Source: JBHENC01 sp051000345 | GTDB taxonomy: Bacteria; Acidobacteriota; Blastocatellia; Pyrinomonadales; Pyrinomonadaceae | Assembly: GCA_051000345.1 (NCBI GenBank) | Contig: JBPCOJ010000009.1 | Span: forward strand, 12,040 to 76,039 | Reading direction: 5' to 3' | Length of the DNA stretch: 64,000 bases | Shown: positions 9,705 through 17,997 of the stretch, piece by piece | Layout: every line of letters starts with the position of its first letter | Position numbering within the stretch: position 1 is the stretch's first letter | Position numbers and translations under genes: made by a program | The notes under the pieces: generated by a model | The model's database searches: none | Seen by the model: only the letters and a program-made list of their open reading frames with translations | What the model was told of the DNA's origin: nothing

Positions 9705-10907
9705 ATGTTTCGTTCACGCGTTCCGAAAATTCTGATTATCTCGTCCGACACGGGCGGCGGTCATCGCTCTGCGGCGGCGGCGATTGGCGCGGGCGTGCAG
9801 AAGTTTTTTCAAGGGCGTTCGTATGCCGTGCGCGTCGTGAAGGCAATTGAGGAATCTCACTCGCTGACGGAAAAGGGCGTGCGGCTTTATAATTGGCTAC
9901 TTCAAAATAAACAGCACTGGATGAAGTATCTATTCTGGGCGATGAATCGCTTTCGCCCGGAGACGAGAAATTTCTTTTTGTCGCGTGCTATCGGTTACTT
10001 CCGCGATCTATTCGAGCGCTGGTGTCCGCACGTCGTCGTCAGCGTGCATCCTTTAACGCAGCACATTCTCGCCCGTGTCCTCAAAGAATTAAAACTCGCC
10101 GACACGATTCCGCTCGTCACAGTCGTGACAGACCCTTGCTATGGATTCTGGAAGGGCTGGGCGTGCGACGACGTGCGGCTGTATCTCGTCGCCAGCGATG
10201 AAGCGCGCCAGCAGTTGATTGATTACGGAGTCGCGCCGGAACGGATCAAGGTTTCGGGAATGCCCGTGCATCCGAAGTTTGAATTTCCGGGCGAGCAAGC
10301 GGCGCAAGCGGCGCGCACTGCGCTCGGACTCGATCCCGAAAAATTCACGGTCTTCGTCAACGCGGGTTGGGCGGGCGGCGGCAACATTCCGGGTATCTTC
10401 CGCGAACTCGTGCGCGGCGAATTGAATGTGCAGGCGATTTTTCTCGCCGGACGCAACGAAGAATTGCGCGCCGAAGCCGAATCGCTCGCTTTGACCGCGA
10501 AGTTCCCGATCAAAGTCATAGGCTATTCGGATCACGTCGAAAATTTAATGGGCGCGGCGAATGTGATGATTTCTAAACTCGGCGGCTTGACGACGTTTGA
10601 AGCGTTAGCGTGTCGCCTGCCGATTATCGCCGACGCGACAACCGCGCCGATGCCGCAGGAAGCGGGTGCTGCACAGATGTTGGAGAAACGCGGCGCGGGA
10701 ATCTTGCTGCAAAAGGCGACGGACATCGTGCCTGTGATACGCCGCATGGTCGAGGATACAAAGCATTACGCGGCGATGCGTGCGGCCACCATCGGACTGG
10801 CGCGGCCTAATTCGACGCGCCGGATCGTTGAAGAAATCACCGCGCTGATTCCCGCGCCCGTGATGGCGCTCGAAGAACCCGTGCTTGTCGAAGCGCGCCG
10901 CGCTTGA
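9705..10907 (+). CDS. MGDG synthase/diacylglycerol glucosyltransferase-type glycosyltransferase (GT28-like)
   Basis: A 400-residue GT-B fold enzyme. The N-terminal ILIISSDTGGGHRSAAAAI is characteristic of MGDG synthase/UgtP enzymes, and VVVSVHPLTQHILARVL and TVVTDPC also fit the family. The C-terminal half (VFVNAGWAGGGN, KVIGYSDHVENLMGAANVM, SKLGGLTTFEALACRLPII) resembles the donor-binding domain of GT28 enzymes. Members transfer glucose or galactose from UDP-sugars to diacylglycerol at the inner membrane face. The UDP-sugar enzymes at 27.7-30.1 kb could supply substrate, but this is inference. The gene ends before a strong terminator and forms a likely unit with the radical SAM gene. Confidence 0.85.
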   Translation: MFRSRVPKILIISSDTGGGHRSAAAAIGAGVQKFFQGRSYAVRVVKAIEESHSLTEKGVRLYNWLLQNKQHWMKYLFWAMNRFRPETRNFFLSRAIGYFRDLFERWCPHVVVSVHPLTQHILARVLKELKLADTIPLVTVVTDPCYGFWKGWACDDVRLYLVASDEARQQLIDYGVAPERIKVSGMPVHPKFEFPGEQAAQAARTALGLDPEKFTVFVNAGWAGGGNIPGIFRELVRGELNVQAIFLAGRNEELRAEAESLALTAKFPIKVIGYSDHVENLMGAANVMISKLGGLTTFEALACRLPIIADATTAPMPQEAGAAQMLEKRGAGILLQKATDIVPVIRRMVEDTKHYAAMRAATIGLARPNSTRRIVEEITALIPAPVMALEEPVLVEARRA

Positions 10908-10999
10908 TTAGTTGCCCTTAATTAATTGCCTTGAATTGACGGGCGCGTGCGATTCGCGTTTTAATCAGTCCAGACAACGAAGAAAAGATTTTCTAGCCT

Positions 11000-11032
11000 G
11001 CCCGCTTCGGTCATGTCGAAGCGGGCTTTTTT
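11000..11032 (+). terminator. Rho-independent terminator after the glycosyltransferase gene
   Basis: A perfect 10-bp stem GCCCGCTTCG (11000-11009) and CGAAGCGGGC (11017-11026), a 7-base loop and six T. It closes the radical SAM/glycosyltransferase unit and lies only 17 bases before the next gene. Confidence 0.85.
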
Positions 11033-11048
11033 GGAGACAAAAACTTAA

Positions 11049-11798
11049 GTGAGCCTTTTGCTTGAAGGAAAACGCGCCTTTATCACGGGCGGAACGCGCG
11101 GCATCGGCGCGGCGCTCTGCGAAGTCTTTGCGCGTGAAGGCGCGGACGTGGCTTTCAATTACAATTCGCGCGACGATCTGGCCGAAACCGTCGTTGAAAA
11201 AATCAAAGCCCACGGGCGGCGCGCGCTCTCCTACAAAATCTCCGTCACGGATCGCGTCGGCTTGAAAAAAATGACGCGCGAATTGGTCGGAGAGTGGAGC
11301 GGCGTGGATATACTCGTCAACAACGCCGCCATCAATCGCGGCGATAACTTTGCCACGACGACTGACCGCGCGTGGGATGAAGTCATCAACACCAACGTCA
11401 ACGGCCTCTTCGCCGTCACCAAACCGATTTACAGGCAGATGATGCGCCAGCGCAAGGGAGCGATTCTCAACATCACTTCCATCGGCGCAATCCGCGCGTT
11501 GCCGACGGCAGTCCACTACGCGACATCGAAGGCCGCCGTCATCGGCTTTACCAAGTGCCTTTCGCGCGAAGCGATTAACTTCGGCGTCAGCGTCAACGCC
11601 ATCGCCGCTGGTATCTTCGACACAGACCTCGCGCACACCCTGCCCGAAAGACTTTTACAGATGCACGAATTCTGGGTCGCGCGTGGGCGATTGGGACGCC
11701 CCGAAGAACTCGCCGAATACGCCGCTTTTATGGTCAGCGACCGCAACAGCTTTATGAACGGCGAAGTCGTCATCGTGGACGGTGGCGCGGTGACATAG
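11049..11798 (+). CDS. Short-chain dehydrogenase/reductase, FabG-like
   Basis: A 249-residue SDR starting at GTG 11049 with GGAGA upstream. It has the cofactor motif TGGTRGIGAA (TGxxxGxG), NNAA, a catalytic serine in NITSIGA and YATSK (YxxxK). Length and the C-terminal signature (GRLGRPEELAEYAAFMVSD, NGEVVIVDGG) match 3-oxoacyl-ACP reductase-type SDRs. These reduce beta-keto groups with NADPH, but FabG-like sequences also serve many other pathways. No fatty-acid synthesis gene is adjacent, so the substrate is undetermined. A terminator just upstream separates it from the glycosyltransferase gene. Confidence 0.85.
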   Translation: MSLLLEGKRAFITGGTRGIGAALCEVFAREGADVAFNYNSRDDLAETVVEKIKAHGRRALSYKISVTDRVGLKKMTRELVGEWSGVDILVNNAAINRGDNFATTTDRAWDEVINTNVNGLFAVTKPIYRQMMRQRKGAILNITSIGAIRALPTAVHYATSKAAVIGFTKCLSREAINFGVSVNAIAAGIFDTDLAHTLPERLLQMHEFWVARGRLGRPEELAEYAAFMVSDRNSFMNGEVVIVDGGAVT

Positions 11799-11805
11799 CT
11801 ATAAT
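11776..11805 (+). promoter_or_regulatory. Putative promoter of the HicB-like gene
   Basis: A perfect -10 TATAAT at 11800-11805 with TGGACG (four of six -35 bases) at 11776-11781 and an 18-base spacer. The -35 lies inside the end of the preceding SDR gene. Transcription would begin near 11812, about 50 bases before the HicB start codon. Confidence 0.5.
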
Positions 11806-11863
11806 TTGATGCCTTATACATTGATTTGCGGCGCGGCTCGATGATGATAAGCGGAGGCTGAAG

Positions 11864-12070
11864 ATGATATTCAACGTGACGATTGATCGTGATGAAGACG
11901 GAGTATGGATTGTCGAATGTCCTGCTATTCCCGGTTGCGTCAGTCAGGGAAACACCAAAGCGGAAGCTCTTGAAAATGTGAAGGAAGCTATTGCGTTGTG
12001 TCTTGAGGTGCGCGCGGAAAAAGGGTTTCCGTTGACTATCGAGACGCGCCAAGTTGAGGTTGCAGCATAG
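11864..12070 (+). CDS. HicB-family antitoxin-like protein
   Basis: A 68-residue protein with the HicB fold signature: FNVTIDRDEDGVWIVECPAI, PGCVSQGNTKAEALENVKEAI, then a short acidic/hydrophobic tail. HicB proteins neutralise HicA mRNA-interferase toxins and often repress their own promoter through an additional DNA-binding domain. That domain is absent here, so this is the short, single-domain form. No HicA gene (about 60-80 residues with a conserved histidine) is on either side. The stop codon instead overlaps the GTG of a 299-residue unknown gene, implying translational coupling. A GGAGG-like site precedes the ATG. Confidence 0.8.
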   Translation: MIFNVTIDRDEDGVWIVECPAIPGCVSQGNTKAEALENVKEAIALCLEVRAEKGFPLTIETRQVEVAA

Positions 12071-12969
12071 TGGATTTCATTAAAGACCTTGTATTAATCT
12101 CGAAAAATATATTGGCTGGTTGGGACGTAAATTATTCAGCAGCTAAATCGGATTGGGAAATCGTACAAATACTCGCAAACTTCCAATCAAAGCTAATCGA
12201 GCAAATCCCTAGAAATGTCGTTAAATCTCAAAAAATTGAAGATGGATTTGCCTCATATGCGGAGACTATTAAGAAAGGTCTCCTCGAAATAGAAAATAAG
12301 CTCCGCAACGGGGAAGATGTTAATCCACATTTGAGCCAACGTCTCCTCAGAGGTAAGTTTACGGATTTACTTTTAGCAGATTGGAACATATATCATCTTC
12401 ATTTAAGCACTGAAGCTGACAAGAAACGTAAGTATTTCATGAAGGGAACTCGTGATGTGCTTTTTCTAACGCTCTCAGGTAACACTGCTTACTTTATCGA
12501 TGTCAGACCTCATGGCATGAGTGAAGGGAACGTATTTGAACAGAAGAATCTCCTTCAAACGATTGCTAATGAATGGCCTTGGGTTCTTGAGCCATACAGG
12601 ATCAAAGGTGCAGTTGGCGTTGAATATGAAGTTAACGATCCGCAAGATATAAAAGAACTGCGAGAAGCTGGTATCAGCGTAATCCACAAAATCGGCGACG
12701 CCATCTATATGCCTATGGGTGGGGGAATTACAACTGCCAGCACTCCTATAAAAGCTACGCTTGAGAGCAATCGCCTCTACTATCTTGCGAAGGATGCGAT
12801 GAAGTATGTGATTGACAATCGCGCGGAAATTGACAAGCTTTTTTCGCAAGTCAAAGGGTACAATCGCCGCAATGCCAGATTTCATTTACAATTGGGTCAA
12901 CGTGGATTCCAGATTGGCGAAGTCTCAACACAATCAGCAATTCATCTTGAAGATTTAGGCTTAGCTTAA
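12070..12969 (+). CDS. Unknown 299-residue protein coupled to the HicB-like gene
   Basis: Starts at GTG 12070, sharing one base with the HicB-like stop codon. I do not recognise the family with certainty. The N-terminal 90 residues look helical. The middle carries conserved-looking polar motifs: DWNIYHLHLS, then VLFLTLSG, then AYFIDVRPHG, then a tryptophan-rich stretch (NEWPWVLEP), so HLH, D and H could form an active site. The C-terminal third is basic. A hand count of the first 120 bases gives about 37% G+C, against about 53% in a neighbouring 60-base stretch, suggesting acquisition. Its position is that of a HicA toxin, but toxicity is only a hypothesis. Confidence 0.6.
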   Translation: MDFIKDLVLISKNILAGWDVNYSAAKSDWEIVQILANFQSKLIEQIPRNVVKSQKIEDGFASYAETIKKGLLEIENKLRNGEDVNPHLSQRLLRGKFTDLLLADWNIYHLHLSTEADKKRKYFMKGTRDVLFLTLSGNTAYFIDVRPHGMSEGNVFEQKNLLQTIANEWPWVLEPYRIKGAVGVEYEVNDPQDIKELREAGISVIHKIGDAIYMPMGGGITTASTPIKATLESNRLYYLAKDAMKYVIDNRAEIDKLFSQVKGYNRRNARFHLQLGQRGFQIGEVSTQSAIHLEDLGLA

Positions 12970-12996
12970 CAAGTTATCAAACAGGATTTCCCATGC

Positions 12997-14028
12997 TCAT
13001 TCCTTGCGCTTTTCCATTGCTGCAAGACGCATCTCAAGAGCGCGGATTGTGCGTTGCATGTCGCCTAATCTTCTGAACGCGGCAACGGAGCGCAGCCAAT
13101 CTCGGTTGTCGAAGGCGGGAATGCCGGAGATGATTTTGCCCGGTTCGACGTTGTGGCTGGTCGCGGATTTGGCGGTGAGCACGGCGTCGTCGCCGATGGT
13201 TAAGTGCCCGGCGACGCCCGCTTGTCCAGCGAGGATCACGCGGTCTCCGATGTGAGAACTTCCGGCGAGTCCGACTTGCGCGCAGAGTAGCGCGTCGCAG
13301 CCAACCGTGCATGAGTGGCCGATCTGCACGAGGTTGTCAATTTTCGCGCCGCGCTTGATGCGTGTTTCGCCGACGGACGCGCGGTCAATGCAAGTGCCTG
13401 CGCCGATCTCTACATCATCTTCAACGACGACGCGTCCCGTTTGCGGAATCTTCAGCCAGCGTTTTTCTTCGTCCTTCGCATAACCGAACCCATCCGAGCC
13501 GATGACCGCATTGTTGTGGATGACGACGCGCTCGCCGAGTTGTGAGTTTTCGCGTATGGCGACGCCGGAATGAATGATTGAATCAACGCCGATCTGCGCG
13601 CCGTCGTAAACTGTCGCGTTCGGATGAATACGCACGCCGCTTGCGACGACACATTCTCGTCCGACATAAACATGCGCGCCGATCCACACGTCTTCGGCAA
13701 CGCGTGCCGTTTCGTCAATAATCGCCGTCGGATGAATGAACGGCTCAAATGCCGGTTCGGGATGAAATAAACGCAGCGCGCGCGTGTAAGCGAGGTACGG
13801 ATCAGCGGCGCGCAGGATTGAGAGTTTCGCGGAAACTTCAACCCCTTCGCTGACGAAGATTGCCGACGCTCGAGTATGCGCGACACGCGTGGTGTAGCGC
13901 GGGTTGGCGAGGAACGTTACTTGTCCGGGCGCGGCCTCATTTAGTCCGGCAGCGCCGTGGATTTCAATGTTCGTGTCAATTGCTTCAAGGCGTGTGTTCG
14001 TTTGCGCAGCAAGTTCAGCGAGTTTCAT
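12997..14028 (-). CDS. lpxD: UDP-3-O-acylglucosamine N-acyltransferase LpxD
   Basis: A 343-residue protein. The N-terminal uridine-binding domain (GLNEAAPGQVTFLANPRY) is followed by a left-handed beta-helix of hexapeptide repeats. It contains the LpxD signature HNNAVIGSDGFGYA and the presumed catalytic histidine in VQIGHSCTVG, and ends with a C-terminal helical extension. It adds the N-linked acyl chain in lipid A synthesis, so the organism probably makes lipopolysaccharide. Length is normal. It is the last gene of the minus-strand run coaBC-udg-udg-uma2-priA-lpxD, but is separated from priA by the 183-base hairpin region. Other lpx genes are not in the window. Confidence 0.93.
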   Translation of the reverse strand: MKLAELAAQTNTRLEAIDTNIEIHGAAGLNEAAPGQVTFLANPRYTTRVAHTRASAIFVSEGVEVSAKLSILRAADPYLAYTRALRLFHPEPAFEPFIHPTAIIDETARVAEDVWIGAHVYVGRECVVASGVRIHPNATVYDGAQIGVDSIIHSGVAIRENSQLGERVVIHNNAVIGSDGFGYAKDEEKRWLKIPQTGRVVVEDDVEIGAGTCIDRASVGETRIKRGAKIDNLVQIGHSCTVGCDALLCAQVGLAGSSHIGDRVILAGQAGVAGHLTIGDDAVLTAKSATSHNVEPGKIISGIPAFDNRDWLRSVAAFRRLGDMQRTIRALEMRLAAMEKRKE

Positions 14029-14061
14029 GCGGAAAAGTTTACCGCAGACAACTGAAGATTA

Positions 14062-14201
14062 GCCACAGAGGCACAGAGATTAGGAAACAGTTTTCAGTTT
14101 TGAGTTTTCAGTAGATAAGCCGGTAGCTTTGTGCTGTAAGTTCTAAACTGAAAACTCAAAACCGAAAACTGCTTGACTCTGTGCCTCTGTGTCTCTGTGG
14201 C
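14062..14201. repeat. Long intergenic hairpin of tandem 7- and 8-mers (locus A)
   Basis: The left arm holds CCACAGAG-GCACAGAG, then AGTTTTC, AGTTTTG, AGTTTTC (14089-14109). The right arm holds ACTGAAA, ACTCAAA, ACCGAAA (14147-14167), then CTCTGTG-type octamers up to 14201. The arms are inverted repeats of about 55 bases with few mismatches, around a loop of about 30 bases. It lies between priA and lpxD and shares its repeat vocabulary with 20494-20592. Confidence 0.75.
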
Positions 14202-14211
14202 AAAATTTTCT

Positions 14212-16728
14212 TTACATTAAGTTCACCGGATCGATTTCCAGATTGACGTTGTGAAGATTTGTGCCTTGCGCGGCGGCGTTGGCGAATGCGACATCGAGTA
14301 ATTGTCTTAGGCGCGGGCGGCTGCGCGATTTGATGAGAAGTTGAATACGGTGTTCTCCGCGAAGTCGTGCAAGCGGCGCGGGCGCGGGGCCTAAGATACG
14401 GCAATCCTTGTTTGTGTTCGCTTCGACGAGCGCGACTTTCAGTTCGTCGGCGGTGGCCTGCGTGCGGCCTAGTTCTTCGCCGTGAACGAGCAGGGAAGCG
14501 AGCGCGACAAACGGCGGGTAATGCAGATTTTTGCGGTAGTTGATTTCTTCGTCGTAAAAGGCTTGGTAGTCCTGCGCGCAGGCGTGGCGAAGCGCGTAGT
14601 GATGCGGGTGAAAAGTTTGGACGAGGACACGTCCGGCACGTTCGCCGCGTCCGGCGCGTCCGGCCACCTGCGTGATTAATTGAAACGTTCTTTCGGCAGA
14701 ACGAAAGTCCGGCAGCGCGAGTCCTGCGTCAACCGAGACGACGCCGACGAGCGTGACGTTCGGAAAGTCGTGGCCTTTGGCGAGCATCTGCGTGCCGACG
14801 AGCATATCGAGTTCGCCCGCGCCGAATTCCATAATCGCTTTCTCGAAAAGATTACGCCGCGAAGTCGTATCACGATCGAGCCGCGCGATGCGCAAGGCGG
14901 GAAAACGCTTGCGCAGAATTTCTTCGAGTTGCTCTGTGCCTTCGCCGACGAACTGAATATATTTTCCCGCGCAGAGCGGGCACTTCGAGGGCGGCGTCAT
15001 GCGGTGAGCGCAGTAGTGGCAGATAAGGCTCGCTTCGCCGCGATGAAACGTGAGCGTCACGTCGCAGTTCGGGCATTGGATTGATTCGCCGCACGAACGA
15101 CAAACGACGAAACTGGAATAGCCGCGACGATTCAAAAGCACGATTGATTGTTCGCCTCGTTGATGCGTTTCCTCAATGGCTTGCAACAGTTCATCGGAGA
15201 AGACTTCGGCTTTGCCGTGCCGCGCGAAGACCGTTCGCATGTCTATGATTTCGGCGGTTGCCATCGCGCGGTCAGCGATACGATTGGCGAGTTGTAAGTA
15301 ACGGTACTTTCCACCCCGCGCATTGTAGAAGGATTCGAGCGAAGGTGTTGCGGAGCCGAGCACGACGACTGCGCCTGCTTTCAGTGCGCGCACAATCGCG
15401 GTGTCTCTGCCGTTGTAATAAGGCGATTCCTGTTGGCGGTAAGAGCCTTCGTGTTCTTCGTCAACGATGATGATGCCAAGGTCGGAGACGGGCGCAAACA
15501 CAGCCGAGCGCGTGCCGATCACAACGCGCGCTTCACCCTTCTTCAGGCGGCTCCATTCGTCGAAGCGCTCGCCAATAGTTAAGGATGAATGAAAAATTGC
15601 GACGCGGTCGCCGAAGTGCGCGCGCAGGCGACGCGAGAAAACAGGCGTTAGCGCAATCTCCGGCACAAGCATCATCGCCGTGCGGTTCATCTGAAGCGCG
15701 GCGCGCATGGCGCGTATATAAACTTCCGTTTTGCCGCTTCCCGTGACGCCGTGCAACAGAAATGCTTCATAGCGCTTTTGTTCAAGCGGCGTTTTGATTT
15801 CTGCAAGGGCGGCGGCCTGCGCTTCGGTCAAGTCGAGTTCGCTGTTTTCCGGCAACTGCGCGCCTGCGAGCGGATCGCGGCGAACGCTGCGCACAAAGAC
15901 TTCGACGAGGCCGCGTTTTTCGAGCGTTTGAATTGACGAAGCGCTTGCCTCCGCGCGTTCCAGCAAATCCGTGAACGCCATCTCGCCGTCTTCCGTGAGC
16001 AATGCTTCGATGATGCGTTGTTGGGCGGCGGAGAGCACGCGCGCCGTGTCCTTCGCGTTTTGTGTTTCGAGCGGAAGCAGTCGCACGGCCTTGCGGCGTT
16101 TTGCTTTTGCCGTCACGGAGCGCGCGCGATGCGAAAGCTTAATCCATCCGGCACGTTCGAGCGCGCGGGCAGTGGTTCCGGCGCGCGCGTCGCCAATGTG
16201 CTGCGCCAGATTGCGCAAGGTTGTCTCCGCTTCTTCAGCGACGAATTGCAGTGCGCGTGCTTTGATCGTCACCGCACGTTTGCTCGATAGCCGCGCGAGT
16301 TCATCGCGGCCTTCGGCGGTGACGGTGAGTATTTGTTCGATGGTCGCGTTGAGTCCGGCGGGCAGCGCGGCCTTTAAGACTTCGCCCCACGGCGCGGCGT
16401 AATACTCGGAAACCCAGCGCGTAATCTCGACGATTTCGGGCGTCAGGAGCGGCTCGGCGTCAAGGAGTTCTTCGGCTTCCTTGATTTCCACTTCGCTCCA
16501 ATCCGTGCCGGGATCAAGTTCAGTATGAAGCGCGACGATATAACCCGTGAGGCGTTTGCGTCCGAAGGGAACAATCAAGCGCGAGCCGATTTGCGCTTCT
16601 GTTTGCAAGGCGAGCGGCAGGCGATACGTAAACGTTTGCATCACGCGCAGCGGCACGGCGACTTCCGCGTAAAGCGGCGTCGTGGGTGCGGCTTCGCGTG
16701 GCGTCCCGGTGAAAGCGTTGACAGTCAA
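14212..16728 (-). CDS. priA: Primosomal replication-restart helicase PriA
   Basis: An 838-residue superfamily 2 helicase that reloads the replisome at stalled forks. The N-terminal DNA-binding part (VPLRVMQTFTYRLP) is followed by Walker A GVTGSGKTEVY, Walker B VDEEHEGSY and GSATPS. The zinc-binding insertion has eight cysteines (CRSCGESIQCPNCDV, then ICHYCAH, then CPLC). Motifs TQMLAKGHDFPNVTLVG and QVAGRAGRGERAG complete the core. All catalytic and zinc ligands appear intact. The N-terminal/core linker is somewhat longer than in E. coli PriA (about 730 residues), with an extra helical region near residues 150-270. Start at the ATG at 16728, 24 bases after the Uma2 gene. Confidence 0.93.
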   Translation of the reverse strand: MTVNAFTGTPREAAPTTPLYAEVAVPLRVMQTFTYRLPLALQTEAQIGSRLIVPFGRKRLTGYIVALHTELDPGTDWSEVEIKEAEELLDAEPLLTPEIVEITRWVSEYYAAPWGEVLKAALPAGLNATIEQILTVTAEGRDELARLSSKRAVTIKARALQFVAEEAETTLRNLAQHIGDARAGTTARALERAGWIKLSHRARSVTAKAKRRKAVRLLPLETQNAKDTARVLSAAQQRIIEALLTEDGEMAFTDLLERAEASASSIQTLEKRGLVEVFVRSVRRDPLAGAQLPENSELDLTEAQAAALAEIKTPLEQKRYEAFLLHGVTGSGKTEVYIRAMRAALQMNRTAMMLVPEIALTPVFSRRLRAHFGDRVAIFHSSLTIGERFDEWSRLKKGEARVVIGTRSAVFAPVSDLGIIIVDEEHEGSYRQQESPYYNGRDTAIVRALKAGAVVVLGSATPSLESFYNARGGKYRYLQLANRIADRAMATAEIIDMRTVFARHGKAEVFSDELLQAIEETHQRGEQSIVLLNRRGYSSFVVCRSCGESIQCPNCDVTLTFHRGEASLICHYCAHRMTPPSKCPLCAGKYIQFVGEGTEQLEEILRKRFPALRIARLDRDTTSRRNLFEKAIMEFGAGELDMLVGTQMLAKGHDFPNVTLVGVVSVDAGLALPDFRSAERTFQLITQVAGRAGRGERAGRVLVQTFHPHHYALRHACAQDYQAFYDEEINYRKNLHYPPFVALASLLVHGEELGRTQATADELKVALVEANTNKDCRILGPAPAPLARLRGEHRIQLLIKSRSRPRLRQLLDVAFANAAAQGTNLHNVNLEIDPVNLM

Positions 16729-16752
16729 AGCGATGGAATTTTGCAGGGCGGA

Positions 16753-17313
16753 TTATCCTAAGACAGCATCGACATTGATTTTGAGATCAGGCACAGTCTC
16801 TGATGTGAAAGTTTCCCCGTGTTTGAGAAGTCGTGTGTGTTCATATGTGCCGTTCGCGGGCTGTGCGTAGGTTTCAATTATTTCCTCTGGCAGATTAACT
16901 ATCCACACTTCGGCAATGCTCGCATGTGCGTAGGACGAAAGTTTGATTTTCCGGTCATAGTCGAGTGTGGTATCTGAAACTTCAATGACGAGCAGCACGT
17001 CCGTTGATTGCGGCAGCGCATGTTCGTAAAAATCTTCGCGGAACTTAAGCAGTGCTACGTCCGGCTGCGGCTCCGAAAAATCGTCGAGCACAATCGGATT
17101 TTGTATGCTCACAATTACTGTATTGCTCACTTGGCGATTTAGAATTCGGCTCAAACGATTAACACACGCTGCATGGCGTTTGCCTATCGGTGACATCTTG
17201 ATAATTTCTCCTGCGATTAACTCGAAGCGCTCATTCGCAGGCAGGATGCCCGCCTCACCCATGCGTTCGTACTCGCTGGCGGTGAACCAATGTTTTGCAA
17301 ATCGAACTGACAT
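16753..17313 (-). CDS. Uma2-family (DUF820) PD-(D/E)XK endonuclease-like protein
   Basis: About 186 residues from the ATG at 17313, which is preceded by GGGAGAGCAGGA. A start at 17349 would add 12 residues without a comparable site. Family pattern: ERFELIAGEII, QNPIVLDD, PQPDVALLK, VLLVIEVSDTTLDYDRKIKLSSYA and EVWIVNLPEE. The glutamate-to-aspartate/lysine arrangement is the PD-(D/E)XK nuclease core. Uma2 proteins are numerous in Cyanobacteria, Chloroflexi and Acidobacteriota and have no settled function. It sits between a DNA-repair pair and priA on the same strand, which hints at, but does not prove, a DNA-related role. Confidence 0.8.
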   Translation of the reverse strand: MSVRFAKHWFTASEYERMGEAGILPANERFELIAGEIIKMSPIGKRHAACVNRLSRILNRQVSNTVIVSIQNPIVLDDFSEPQPDVALLKFREDFYEHALPQSTDVLLVIEVSDTTLDYDRKIKLSSYAHASIAEVWIVNLPEEIIETYAQPANGTYEHTRLLKHGETFTSETVPDLKINVDAVLG

Positions 17314-17370
17314 TTTTCCTGCTCTCCCTTTAACGCAAAAATCTTGCAACGGGCGGCGCGTTTGCCTTCT

Positions 17371-17967
17371 TTAACTTGAAGCGAGAAGGGAGCGCACCTT
17401 TTTCATGTCTTCCCATACTTCGCGTTTCTTCGACGGATCGCGCAGCAAGTAAGCCGGATTGAATGTCGGCATCAATTTCGACGCGCCGTAATCGTGAAAC
17501 TCGCCGCGCATTTGCGAGATGGGTTTCTTTGTGCGAAGCAGCGCGCGCGTCGGGGTGTTGCCGAAAGCGATGACCACGCGCGGGCGCACAACTGAGAGTT
17601 CGCGGTGTAGATACGGAGTGAAAAAATTGAGCACATCGGGCGTCAATTCATCGCCGTTGGAAATAATTTTGACGACGTTCGTCAGGTAACAATCCGCGCG
17701 CTTGAGATTAATGGCGGCGAGTATGCGGTCGAGCATTTGTCCGGCAGGCCCCATGAACGGCTGGCCGGAATCAATGTCCGGCGTCCCCGGCGATTCACCG
17801 ACGACGGCAACCTTCGCGCCTACAATCCCCACACCGAAAACGAAGATGCGCTCGGCATATTGCGGCAAGGCTTTCGCGCGCTGCAACTGCTCCGCGTTGA
17901 TTTCATCGAGCGTCTCGTTTGATTCGGTGGGCGTCGGGTCAAACAAAAGTGATTGCGAAGAATTCAT
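17371..17967 (-). CDS. Uracil-DNA-glycosylase family protein lacking the iron-sulfur cysteines
   Basis: A 198-residue protein aligning with family 4 uracil-DNA glycosylases: GESPGTPDIDSGQPFMGPAG, ADCYLTNVVK, RPRVVIAFGNTPTRALL, FNPAYLLRDPSKKREVWEDM. It closely resembles its neighbour's C-terminal half, so it is probably a duplicate. None of the four cluster-binding cysteines of family 4 is present: no CxxC precedes the fold, and the NVVKI and NFFTPYL positions lack cysteine. The catalytic-loop histidine of HPAYLLR is asparagine. It may bind DNA without excision activity or have altered specificity. It lies 30 bases downstream of the cysteine-containing paralogue. Confidence 0.82.
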   Translation of the reverse strand: MNSSQSLLFDPTPTESNETLDEINAEQLQRAKALPQYAERIFVFGVGIVGAKVAVVGESPGTPDIDSGQPFMGPAGQMLDRILAAINLKRADCYLTNVVKIISNGDELTPDVLNFFTPYLHRELSVVRPRVVIAFGNTPTRALLRTKKPISQMRGEFHDYGASKLMPTFNPAYLLRDPSKKREVWEDMKKVRSLLASS

Positions 17968-17997
17968 AAGTTGAAAATCTATGCTTCGTTGTTTCCG

